This document shows positions 13,901-24,886 of a stretch of 64,000 nucleotides of DNA, piece by piece. The notes beneath the pieces were generated by a model. It searched no databases. It worked only from the letters and a program-made list of their open reading frames with translations, and had not been told where the DNA came from. Made by a program: the position numbers and the translations under genes. Source of the stretch: Psoroptes ovis (taxonomy: Eukaryota > Arthropoda > Arachnida > Sarcoptiformes > Psoroptidae); NCBI GenBank assembly GCA_002943765.1, contig PQWQ01000009.1, forward strand, positions 434,001-498,000, in the 5' to 3' direction. Every line of letters begins with the position of its first letter. The first letter of the stretch is position 1.

Positions 13901-16900
13901 CAGTGCAGGCCCTATGGACCTCGAATGCACTAATAATACACGCTTGATGATATCAATATATGTTTGCAAACAGCGAAAAAAAATGAAAATTTGAAATGAA
14001 ATAAAAGGGATTCCGATTGATATTAATAATAGAAATTGATAGAAATTTCCCTTATTCCTTCATCATTATTATTATTTGAACTTAACAACAACAACAACAC
14101 CAGCAAAGCTACAATATTGTAACATTAATAATCTTCATCATTTTATATTATGGTGTTATTTGTGCTTTGTTTTTTGCATTGTAACACTAAGAAATATGAG
14201 AAATTATACATATTTCTTTAGACATACAAACACATATGATGATGATGATCACTCAGATTCAAATGTTAGTGTAATCCCGATATGTGTTTTGTTTTTCTTG
14301 TTTTTCACCCGAAAAATTGTTTGATTGAAATTTTCATTTATTTTTTCCTTTAAATTTTGCCTTTAATTTCATTTTTCTTCAAAAAAAAAAAAAAAAAAAA
14401 AAAAATTCTTCCCATATACAATCAATGAATGATTGTAATTGATAGCAAATACCAGTAATAACAACAGCAATAATGATAATGATAATTTAAGAAATAATTT
14501 CATTTATTTTTCCCAAATAAAAAAATTTAATGAAAAAACTAAAAAGAATTTATTCCTCACACTTAATGACTGATAAGAAATGATCAACCAATCAAAGGAA
14601 ATGAAATGAAATAGAAAATTTCAATTCAATTCCATTGTCTATTTGTGTGTTTCTGTATTTGTCTATTAGTGTATTGTCCTTTGCTTCGGCACTGACTATA
14701 CTATTGTTATTTTTCAAATAATAACAATAGATTTGATCTGAATTTTTAAACTTTTTTGAAAAAAATATTTTTCACATCTTCTTATCCTTCTTTTCCATCA
14801 TCATCATCAACTATACATACAGATTGATTTACGGTCTACAATTGAATGAAATCATACATATTGAATGTGATGTACAAGCACGGCCATCATCGGATATTTC
14901 ATTTCAATGGCGTTTTGAAAAACATACTAATTTAGCCAATTTTATTGTGATCAATGAAACAAAGTAAGTCTGTTTTATTTTTTTTATTTTTTCAAATTTT
15001 CTGCCCATGTTTTTGTATTATTATTATTATCAAGTATTATTATCTGCTCAAACTAAAATTTATTCTTTAAAGAATTTGATTTGATTTGATTTGTTACGAA
15101 TTTTATGAAGAAAAAAATGAAAATGATTCCAGTCTACCTATTACTACTGGGTGATATTATTTCGAAAGTAATATCACTGGTGAAATGAAAAAAGGAAAAA
15201 AAATCTTATTAAAATTGACAAGCTGATGATGATGATTATCATTATTATTGTTATTATTACGATTATTATTAGTGAGAAAAATATTATATTTTACAATCAG
15301 TTATATATAATCATTTTAAAACACATTTTTATTGTGGATAAAAAATAGGAAAAAATAGTAAAAATTGTATGAAATCAGCAGAAATTATTGCTGTTATTCG
15401 AAATTGATGATATCTATTACATACAAACATCCATTCGGATATATAAATAAATAGTTTTATCACGAATCACAATAGAAATTCCGTAGATATATTTGTTTTT
15501 TTTCTTGGACGATATATTTGTCGTCATCATTTAGTTTCAATGCAATTATTTTGTAGTTTATTTTCTAGGATTTTTTTTTTGTTTCGTTTGACCAGAAATT
15601 GATCCATTTTTTTTTTATTTCTGCCGACCAAAATCGATATAAATTTGTACATTTATTTCTATTGTTTTGCTAAAAAAAACAAAAAAACAAATTTTGAATT
15701 GAAAATTTACGAATCATTTAAGATTGATTATTATACTGATGATGATGATGATGATGATGATTGGTTGATTTGAAAATAATTCTAATACAATTCTTTTCTT
15801 TTTTACAAATTCAAAATTGAATATATAGATCAATATTAGAATATGTGCCTCGTATTAGAGATCAATATGGTCTTATTGAATGTACAGCAAAAAATTCGAT
15901 CGGTATACAACGTGAACCGTGTCGATATTTAATAGTGCCGGCTGCCAATCCATTTTTTCCATATCAATGTACAGTATCAAATCAAAGTGATTCAACAATT
16001 TCGATTCGTTGTGATGGATCATTTATAGCCGGTAATGTAACATATTCATCAATAGATTTGATTACCGATGATCATGCGAATTCTAATCAAAATTTTGAAC
16101 AAAAACATCGAATTACAAACAATAATGTTCCGGATGATGAATTTGATGAAATGATGAATGTTGGTGAAAACGTAGATGCTACTTATGTCGGAAATGGTAT
16201 TGGTGATGATGCTGATGATGATAGTAATGATGATCATTCAAGAAAATCATTCACGAAATTGAGATATAATTACAAAAACAGAAAACAACCCGAACAAATT
16301 TCCGATTACATGTCGAATATATTATCAAATTTAACTACAACCGATATTTATTCAATGTATTTTGCTCCGGATATCGGTCAAACAACTGTCAACGGCAATA
16401 ATGATAATAATGATGATGAAATTGCCGATGTAAATAATGATGATCAGCAAAATGGACAATCAATCAAAGTAACATATCGTAATGGTGTAGGTCCATTTAC
16501 AGCCAACGGACCACAACGAGCTGCTGCCGCATCAATGATTTTTCTCAATGAATTAGCAACGAAATTCAATTCACATCCATTAAATCATCAACCACATTTA
16601 TTAGTGTATCCTCCGACATATTATATATGCGAAATTTATTCACTATCACCCAAACCAACATTGATCAAGGTTTGTATTTCATTTTTATCCAAAAATTTGA
16701 AAAAAAAACATTTCATCCACAAAATTTATCATATTTCACCAGAATCTTACTATCGATGCCATTGGTAAACGAATTATGAATCCAATACTCAACGGGAGTT
16801 TCAGTTTCCTCATCGATGAACTGCCATCAAATACACCATTACGTGTGAATATTTATGCACAAAATAATCTCAAACGTTCTGTGATGCAAATAAAATTAGA

Positions 16901-18057
16901 TGCCAAAACATTACGTGCCGCTGAACGGCGTATTGATTATGAAGGCCAACATGCTGCTAGAGGAAGAAAATCTTATTCAACATTTTTAGAAGAATTATAT
17001 GGCGGTTATGGCCGTTTTCGTAATAAACATATGGTTGTCGGCTTAATGATTACGACTGTAGCTATTACTGTTATTATTGCTATCATATTGATTATGATTG
17101 CAATTTTACGTTCACGACACCATCAACAGCAATCACGAAATTCTATGTTGGATAATCAAGAATCTAATGATAACAATAATAACAATGGGAAAATAAGAAA
17201 TGTTCAACAAAAAATTGTCAATGATAATGATCAAACATTGTATTCAGATAATGTTAACGAACTTGTCATGTTGGATGATAAATTAATACATATTCAAAAG
17301 CAAAAACAACAGCAATCACTATCGAAAAATGATCACTCGATAGCTGGCACGAAATCATCAGAATCATTAAAAAGAAAAAATCAAAGACAACATAGCTTAT
17401 CGCATTCTAATCAAAGTTTGAATAGTAATAAAAATCAAATGATGGAAACAACATTTTTAACTACTGAAACTAATCTTGGTAATCATGACGTTGTCATAGA
17501 TGATCAAATCTGTCCTAATCAAATGGAAACAGTAGGCTTTGCCACTGAAAATTCGATAGGAACCGACAATGGTTATGGTATGGATCTTATCGGTGCTGAT
17601 GACGATAGTTCAATGCGTTCTGATCATCAATTAATCCAATCAAATGATCCGAATGATGAAAATGCCAAATATTATAAATCAATTTTAACAGCGACAGCAA
17701 CAAACAAACGTATGATAACATCTTCAGGCCAAAATATTGCACCACCAAATTACTATGATTTGAATTTAGCTGCTGAAACAGCAGCCGTATCATCTGAATC
17801 GAATACAAATGCTTATGTAAATATTCTGTCAACAAACATTACAGCCGCACCGCCTGATATTATTCAAAATGTTATGTACCATCCAGCAACATCATCATCT
17901 GCAACGTCATCAACACTTCATCACCATAATAATAATAGCAACAACAATAGCAATAATCCTCATCATCATCATAATCACGCACAAGAATTTTTCGATACAA
18001 TTTCATTTGGACAAAATACGAATACGAATGTAGCGACAACCAATGATCAAATCACAG
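10267..18057 (+). CDS. side: Sidestep-like Ig-superfamily transmembrane receptor, exons carrying Ig, Fn3 and membrane segments (5' partial)
   Basis: Cell-surface adhesion/guidance receptor. In Drosophila, Sidestep proteins act on motor-axon pathfinding through Beat-family partners (known of the family). Exons seen: 10267-10423, 14823-14963, 15829-16669, 16743-18057; all junctions are GT-AG and phases match. Exon 1 ends an Ig domain (NGTYQCKCSNQQG, then the KFAPVC linker). Exon 2 and the start of exon 3 form another Ig domain (IECDV, FQWRF, YGLIECTAKN). The sequence QREPCRYLIVPAANP followed by CTVSNQS is the sidestep-family signature joining the last Ig to Fn3. Fn3 is interrupted by roughly 190 acidic, Asn-rich residues (about 16050-16590). 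A membrane helix lies at about 17032-17110, followed by a long Asn/Ser/Gln-rich cytoplasmic tail. Upstream Ig domains are missing from the window. If the intron after 18057 is retained, the frame stops at 18065. Which of the several sidestep paralogues this is cannot be decided. Confidence 0.88.
10935..10976. repeat. (AC)n microsatellite
   Basis: Twenty-one uninterrupted AC dinucleotides inside the first visible intron of the sidestep-like gene. It is likely polymorphic in length. An open frame passing through it is an artefact of the repeat. Confidence 0.97.
14701..14730. repeat. Perfect 11-bp hairpin in an intron
   Basis: CTATTGTTATT (14701-14711) pairs with AATAACAATAG (14720-14730) around an eight-base loop. 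It lies about 100 bp before the acceptor of a sidestep-like exon. It is AT-rich, so it may be chance. Confidence 0.6.
14964..15828 (+). other. Intron of the sidestep-like gene
   Basis: This 865-bp phase-2 intron runs from GTAAGT at 14964 to AG at 15827-15828. It contains ATT/GAT repeats and a small hairpin whose 9-bp arms lie at 15151-15159 and 15169-15177. Nothing coding was seen. Confidence 0.75.
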
Positions 18058-21000
18058 GTATGTGAATATTATTTATTTCTTTTCATTGAAAAGTCAAACA
18101 TTTTTAAATTATTTATGATCCAAAAAAAAAAAAAAAAAAAAAAAAACAAAACAAAATCATTGCATGCGTGTGCATATGTTTGTGTGAGCATTTATTTCAA
18201 TGTTAAAATTGTCATTCAATTAAAAATTCATTTCATATAAATTACAAAAAAAAGCCACCATTATTATTATTATCGATGATTTAATGATGAGATAATAATT
18301 GACATTTTCGAATAGAATTGGTTGCTGCATGCAATCATTATTATTATTACGATTATCATTATCATTATTCTGCCATGGATTTACCTTGGTCCATTATTAT
18401 TATTATTATTTGAATCATAAATAAGTGATTATCTAATAATTATGGATTTTTATGTTTATTTTATAATTTATTTATTTTATATTTTTTGATCCATATGTTC
18501 ATATGGTGACTAGAGAGAAAAATGAAAATGCTTGCCCGAAATATGCGAGAAACTCGCACACATTTATTTTTTTCGGTACATTTATCCGAGATACATACCG
18601 AATACCATATATCATATATGTCTTTCGGTGATCATTATCGACAATGATAATAATGATAATATTATCGATTATTGTGAAAATAACGATAATAACAATAATG
18701 AAGAATAATACAAGATTATCACTAAATAAATTTATAAATTGATGGTCAATTTATAGCAATTTTATCGATATATATATGAATGAAATGAAAAGTTAATGTT
18801 GTTTTTAACCTAATTTCATTTATATCGATGACCATTTGGTACACACTGTGTGTGTGTGTGCGTGTCTGTGTGATCAGTAGCAATCTGAACCGATTTTCAA
18901 AGAATTATTAGTTTATTTGTTCTTATTTTCCAGTGTTTCTTGGTATTTTTTTTTCTGAATTCTTTTATTTTATTACATCCAACGACATCATATATTTTAG
19001 TCGTTTTTATTTTTCCAAGAATGTAAATTTACCTAACTCAATGATAATGATAATAATGATGATGAGAGTCAATTTATTAGTTGATATAATGAGTGAAAGA
19101 GAAATATTCTCTTTCTCGTGTATTCATTTATTAATTTATTATTATTATCGTCGGTTTTATTTATATTATAAGGTTAAACAACAGCCAATATATTACATGT
19201 GTATTGTGTATTGGCAAAGATCTGGGAGAAAGAAAATAATTTCATGAATATTTTATTCATTTTCATCTTGTCTTTGTCTTTTCAAAAACCAATCCACAAT
19301 GATTCTTGTACATTTGACGAAAAAGCCCAAGTCACACTGGGTAAAATTTTGCGCTGCTCGCAATCAACTTAACACAATTTTTGTGTTTTCAAAATGCCAT
19401 AAATTTTATTGGAATCATTGAATATTTATATGATTTGTTTAGGGGAAATGGGTCCAGGCATACAATTGTGTTTCACTTCTATGATTGCCATATTCGGGTT
19501 AACAACAACATCGGAAGTCCGAACGATTAAAACTTTTCATATTTGGAATATTTGAATTATTTCATTTTTGTTTAATCCCATAAATTCATTTCATAAAATC
19601 TGTTGTTAATTTCCTGTTTGTACTTGACTAATTCGGGATTTATTTTTTGATTCCAAATTTATACATTACATACATTTGATACATTTTATATCTTTGTACT
19701 TACTATGTCGTTTGTCTGATGTGTGTAGATTTGTCTGAAAATAAATGTCATTTTATAAATGATTCAAATATGATCTTTTGAATTTCTCTTGAATTTAATG
19801 ACAATTTCCATGTTTTTCTTCCAAAATATTTTCATATAAAACACATCGATAGATTTGAAAATTGTGAAATCACAAAAAAAAATCCAAGATAATTCAAGAC
19901 AAATTCTTCTTTGATTTTTGAATTTATTCCTTTTATTTTGCTCTCAAAGTCAAATAGATTCAAAGAAATATTCTTCCTTATTTTCCAAATATATAAAACA
20001 ATCGATTTTTTTTTCTTCATTCATAATTTTTCTGATAATTACTCTTTTTGCGTTTATGGAAATGAAGAGATAAAAGAATGAAAAAAATTTGATTGAGCTT
20101 AAGCTTTTCCTAGGAAATATTTAAATTCGATACAAATTATTCATTGATTCATTCAAAATAGAGAAAATTTTTCCTTGGTTAAATTCCGCATTCTTAAAGA
20201 TAAAAACAAAATAAGAATCATTAGCATCGATCATTTTCCTCCGTTTTTTTTCTATTTTTTTCAGAATGCTTCAGTACATTTGTATTTGATCGTTATTGAT
20301 CCAAAACTCTCTATGCACCGGGTAATTGAAAATGTGCATAATATTTTTGTATTTGAAAAATGAAAAATTTCTGAAAATTTCAATCAATGAATTTCATCAA
20401 TATTCGATATTTGATTATTCATAGGGAAAATTACTTGAATATACATTGATATAGGAAATGTTTCCCCTCTCAACAATCGAATAATCAAATAGTTAATTCA
20501 TAATTTTAAGGTCGATTCTAATTTACGAAAAAGTGGAGGCGATTCTTGAAATACTAATTAATGGTTTTAAAGTGCATTGAATGACCTTTACATTTTCCAA
20601 AGAGAAAATAATTGTGATATTGTATGCAGAAGCAGCAGCGGCAGCAGCAGGAAAATATCAAATTACATTACATACAATTTGATATTTTGAACTTTGAATT
20701 AGCATTCATTCTGTGCTTTCAAATGAATTGCACATATGAATTCATTCTTTCATATTTTTGATGATCAATGATTGTAATCATCTTGATGAGAATTCATTCA
20801 TTCATTCATCACTATGAAGATCATGTGAGTCATTGTGCATGTTATGTTTCTGTCTAAAAACAACAACAACAACGAAAATTCAAACAATTATTTGCCAGGG
20901 CAAAAATGTTCTTAAAAATTCTTATGAATATTCAAATTGTGATAATTCTAAAATAAAAATAAAAACAATTTTTATCTTTCATCCATTTTGTTTTGTTTTG

Positions 21001-21338
21001 TTTTTATATTTTTTTTTCGAATTATAATTTATTCATGAATTATTCCGAATTTTTCGTTTTATTTTTTCGAAAAACAATTCATGAATATATCATTAATCAT
21101 GTACAGTCATTTGACAAATATAATGGACAAATTTGTAAATTAACAAATTATTATTTAAATAAACAACAATTCAACGAAAAAAATTCTATAATTTAATGTT
21201 TTTCACGATTATTGTTATGGTATTTTTCATAGAAAAATTTTCAATATAAATTCAATGGAAAATTATTTCTCCGCCGAATTTCGAAACAATTTTCCTCTTT
21301 CCTTTAATCGCAATTTAGAATTTTTATAAACCGAAAAG
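18058..21338 (+). other. Start of the large last intron of the sidestep-like gene, 5' of the nested gene
   Basis: Bounded on the left by the donor GTATGT at 18058. It holds a poly-A run (about 18121-18146), TTA/ATC repeats, a TG repeat near 18847-18862 and a somewhat less AT-rich patch at about 19300-19520 with no coding character. Sequence just before 21339 would include the promoter and 5' leader of the nested single-exon gene, but no clear TATA or initiator element could be assigned. Confidence 0.6.
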
Positions 21339-23048
21339 ATGGGAAATATTTGTACACCATCAAGAAAAAGTATTCATAAAATATCGACCAAAAAAAATCG
21401 AAAAAAATCTAAACATAAATCCTCGATTAAACTCAAATCATCATCGCCTGCAAGCGATGGTCATGTATCATCAATACGACGTACTTCTACCGGTGAAATT
21501 GGTCATCGTCGATCATCACATCATCATCACCATCATCATCATCGTCGTTCGTCATCACGATTATCATCGAAAAAATCATCTCGAAGATCATCATCATCAG
21601 CATTAGCATCTCCAATATCAAAACCATCAAATCTTAATAATGAATTGGAAAAAAATGAAAATGATGATTTGAAAATTAATTCAATAACACCAGCGCCACA
21701 AATGATACCGAAAATAATAATTGACAATAATGCAATTGCAAGACAATCATTAACAGATGATATGATGGATAGAAAAATTCAACAATCTGATTTTATTGTT
21801 ACATTCAAAAGTATTGATTCATCCAAACGAATTGCACCGGAAAATGGTGAAAATAAACAAACAACATTGAAATCATTGCTTGGAACTGTGCAAGCCAAAT
21901 CGGATATAAAAACTGTTGTAAAATCTTTATCTACAAAATTAAATCAAGAAAAATCAAATATTATTGAAGATACAATCGGATCGAATATAACTTTGGAATT
22001 ACCATTGAAAAAATCGATAATTCCAATCGAAACTATGCAGAAAAAAGAAGTTTTAGCAATAAAATCCGATATTCGTCGTATGAAATCATCTCCTTCAATG
22101 CAACCGCCAACAAAAAATAATTTAATCGAAATTGTATCATTAAAATCAAAAAGTCAAAAAGCAGATAATGATAATAATATAAGACCTAAAAGTCCAAATA
22201 CTGATTATGCAGCATTACGAAGAAATACATCAAAAGCGTTTGCAATGCCAATGGACGACGATTTTCCGCCACAAACACTCAAATATACTAATGAAAATAG
22301 TTTATCAATCAATATCGATAAAAAACCAGCAATAATTTTGGACAAAATGATGGAATTATCATGTTCAACTGTTGATGAAAAAATTCCAACAGCAAAACTT
22401 CAATCATTTGTACAGATGCCACAAAGACCAACACCAGAAAAATCATCAATATCTTCAACGATAACAAAATCATCAACAACTACAACAACAATGTCATCAT
22501 CATCTTCATCATCAGCATCAACATCATCACCTAAAGAAAAAAAACATCATCATCATCACCATAATCGCTGTAATCATCATCAACATCATAAAAATCATTC
22601 AGATCGAAAAAATAGACATTGCCACCACCACCATCATCATCATCGTCATCATCATCATAAACATCGACATAGTAATCGTTCAAAACGTTCAAAAAAATTA
22701 TCGAAAACTAATTTCAATGATAATAAAATGAATGCAATTGAAACAATAAAATCACCAAAAATAGATAATAATGTTCAAAAAATGATGGCAAATAATGAAA
22801 CTAATAATAATAATAATAATAATAATAATGATTTATTATCACAGAAACAACAGCAAATAAAATCAAATGAAAATCATGTTGATAATGAAAAATTATTATT
22901 ATTATTAAAATCAAACGAAGATAAAAATATAACAAAAGAAGATTCATTAATGTTTCGATTAAAAGAAACAATGAACAAACGAAAACGTTCACGTAGTATT
23001 AGACAAAAATTGACATGTATTAAATTTTCAGATTTCACCAAAAAATGA
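21339..23048 (+). CDS. Single-exon gene for a His/Ser-rich basic protein with a predicted N-myristoylation signal
   Basis: The family is not recognised. The 569-residue open frame starts at an ATG in good context (AAAG before, G after) and is far longer than chance frames in this AT-rich DNA. The N-terminus MGNICTPSRKSIHK fits the N-myristoyltransferase consensus (Gly2, Asn3, a small residue at about position 6) with Cys5 nearby as a possible palmitoylation site, followed by a Lys-rich stretch. Together these predict attachment to the inner face of a membrane. Low-complexity blocks follow: Ser/Arg/His-rich at about residues 45-85, a Ser run before residue 400, and a strongly His-rich block at about residues 405-450, rich enough that metal binding is conceivable. 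The C-terminus is basic (NKRKRSRSIRQK). No folded domain is visible. AATAAA lies at 23063-23068. It sits on the same strand inside the inferred last intron of the sidestep-like gene; lack of introns suggests either a retrogene or a fast-evolving orphan. Confidence 0.72.
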   Translation: MGNICTPSRKSIHKISTKKNRKKSKHKSSIKLKSSSPASDGHVSSIRRTSTGEIGHRRSSHHHHHHHHRRSSSRLSSKKSSRRSSSSALASPISKPSNLNNELEKNENDDLKINSITPAPQMIPKIIIDNNAIARQSLTDDMMDRKIQQSDFIVTFKSIDSSKRIAPENGENKQTTLKSLLGTVQAKSDIKTVVKSLSTKLNQEKSNIIEDTIGSNITLELPLKKSIIPIETMQKKEVLAIKSDIRRMKSSPSMQPPTKNNLIEIVSLKSKSQKADNDNNIRPKSPNTDYAALRRNTSKAFAMPMDDDFPPQTLKYTNENSLSINIDKKPAIILDKMMELSCSTVDEKIPTAKLQSFVQMPQRPTPEKSSISSTITKSSTTTTTMSSSSSSSASTSSPKEKKHHHHHHNRCNHHQHHKNHSDRKNRHCHHHHHHHRHHHHKHRHSNRSKRSKKLSKTNFNDNKMNAIETIKSPKIDNNVQKMMANNETNNNNNNNNNDLLSQKQQQIKSNENHVDNEKLLLLLKSNEDKNITKEDSLMFRLKETMNKRKRSRSIRQKLTCIKFSDFTKK

Positions 23049-24550
23049 ATTCCAGAAATATAAATAAATATGAAAAGCATACAATGGTAGTACATCGTAC
23101 TATCAAACAAATTCAAGATTTTATTCATTTATTTGTTCTTGTTTTGTGCTAATACGCCATTATTCTTCAACTTATGTGTCTGTGTACATGATTTTCAATT
23201 TATGTGTGTCAATATATGTTGCCTCAGGTGATCGTGTATATGGTGCTTTACAAGGGTGGTGAAATGTTTTGTATGATTTTTTTTTATTTACAAAATGTCA
23301 AGGTTTGTCTCTGAGTAGATTTAGATTTAGATTCGTTTATTTAAAAGTCTTTGATGAATCCATGTCCGGTGTGGAATCGTGTTTTGTAATTTATGATTGT
23401 TTGTGTATTTCGGTGTTTTGTGGTTTAATGATTATTTTAAAAGTGTCATTTATAAGTTGCCAAATGTAATATTAAGTAGATTATGGTTTGAAGAAAAAAA
23501 CAACAAATCTTAGACTTTAAATAAATGAATAAACTTTAAACTGATGATAGTAATAACAATGATAATGATATAATAAGATGTACATATCAAATCAATAATA
23601 AAATATGTATGAAAATATCATGTTAGAAAAAACATCATACAAACATTATTATTGATTATATTTGTTTTTATTTATTTATTTATTTCTTGCTTATATTTCT
23701 GTGTATTTGTATTTTTAAATAATATATGTGTTTTAATACACTATTATTATCATTATTATATATGCAAACACACACATATATTAAAAACATTTTAAAAGTT
23801 ATTTTGTTGATAAATTATCCATGATATTATTGTTATTATTATTATTATTATTACTATCATCATTATAATCATTATCATTATTTATATATTTAATGAATTT
23901 TTCTTGTAAAAAAAATATATTTTCTTTTTTTTTTCTTTATTATTATTAGTTTTTCATTCACCAAAAACAAACAAACAAACAGCCATATATTGGGTTATAT
24001 GTCATTTTGATTTGCCCCTTTTTTGGACCCCTTTTTTTTCCTGTTTGTTTGTTTCATTTTAATATTTTTTCCCCATTATTAACGGTATAAAATATATGTC
24101 TGTACAATGTTGTTGCTTATTACGTATATATTTTTACACAATGTAATCACTTTCTATGTTGAAAAATGACTGATTATTTTTCATATTAATAATAATAATA
24201 ATCTAAAAACATCAACAATATGTATGTATGTATGTTTTTAAAGTTCATGTAAACGAAGAACCCAAAAAAAACAATCATAATCATAATCATAATAATGATC
24301 GTCATCAACAACAACAACAGTCGAAAAAATATACGTGACTATTTGATATTTTTTTCAAATATACATTTCCAATGAAATGAAATATATTTCCCAAACAAGA
24401 TAGAATTTCAATGAATGCCTTGAACCCATTGTATTCTTTGCTTACGCGAATCAACCATCAATCACCAAGATATGATTGTGGTTACCCATGAAAGCAGTCT
24501 AGGTCGTAGGTCATCATTGATGAGCTCGCGGCAAATTGTAAATTATTCTT
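23049..24550 (+). other. Non-coding sequence between the nested gene and the retrotransposon
   Basis: Contains the presumed 3' UTR of the nested gene (AATAAA at 23063-23068 and later copies), then AT-rich microsatellites. The last 140 bp before the LTR (about 24411-24550) are less AT-rich than the surroundings, without a recognisable feature. The hexamer ATTCTT at 24545-24550 is the left copy of the retrotransposon target-site duplication. Confidence 0.65.
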
Positions 24551-24828
24551 TGTGGCGAAACAGCCATGAATGTGAAGAAAATGACATTTAGTCATTTTTA
24601 CTGTGATTTTTGTTGATTTTTTGTTTTTGTTTGAAAATGAAAATAGATTTGTTCAGTAGTTTTTCAAGCCTTTTGAATGAAAAACCTTTTGTATTTTCTT
24701 TTGTTTTGTTTTTGATATCTCATAAATTTGTGTTTATTCGTATAAAATTTGTTTGTATTTTTTTCGTATTCTAAATAAAACGACATTTGGGTATCACTTA
24801 AATTGCATTTTGTTCAAGTTTCATCACA
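24551..24828 (+). repeat. 5' LTR of the BEL/Pao element
   Basis: A 278-bp terminal repeat with TG...CA ends, matching 29857-30134 along its whole length by eye. It contains a TATAAA at 24741-24746 and an AATAAA at 24774-24779, the expected U3 promoter and poly(A) signals. No canonical TGG-starting tRNA primer site directly follows the LTR. The nearest candidate, TGGGATTCGATC at about 24846-24857, is offset by some 17 bases and resembles a T-arm complement, so the primer is uncertain. Confidence 0.95.
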
Positions 24829-24886
24829 TACACTAAAATTGACTGTTGGGATTCGATCTTTGAAGCTAAGTAATATATAATTCGCC

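Larger units (their letters stand above)
10424..14822 (+). other. Intron of the sidestep-like gene with microsatellites
   Basis: A 4.4-kb intron bounded by GTAAGT at 10424 and AG at 14821-14822. It contains an uninterrupted AC repeat at 10935-10976, a GCT repeat at about 11722-11744, ATC and TTA repeats, a poly-A run at about 14382-14405 and a perfect 11-bp hairpin at 14701-14730. No coding exon was recognised. Apparent open frames here run through the AC repeat or homopolymers. Confidence 0.7.

Noticed and set aside
13870..13960. Possible stem AGTGCA...TGCACT with a GC-richer interior as a small RNA gene
   Set aside because: Stem of only six clear pairs and no supporting promoter or terminator signal.
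24829..24870. tRNA gene suggested by a GATTCGATC-type motif after the LTR
   Set aside because: No acceptor, D-arm or anticodon arm can be assembled around it.
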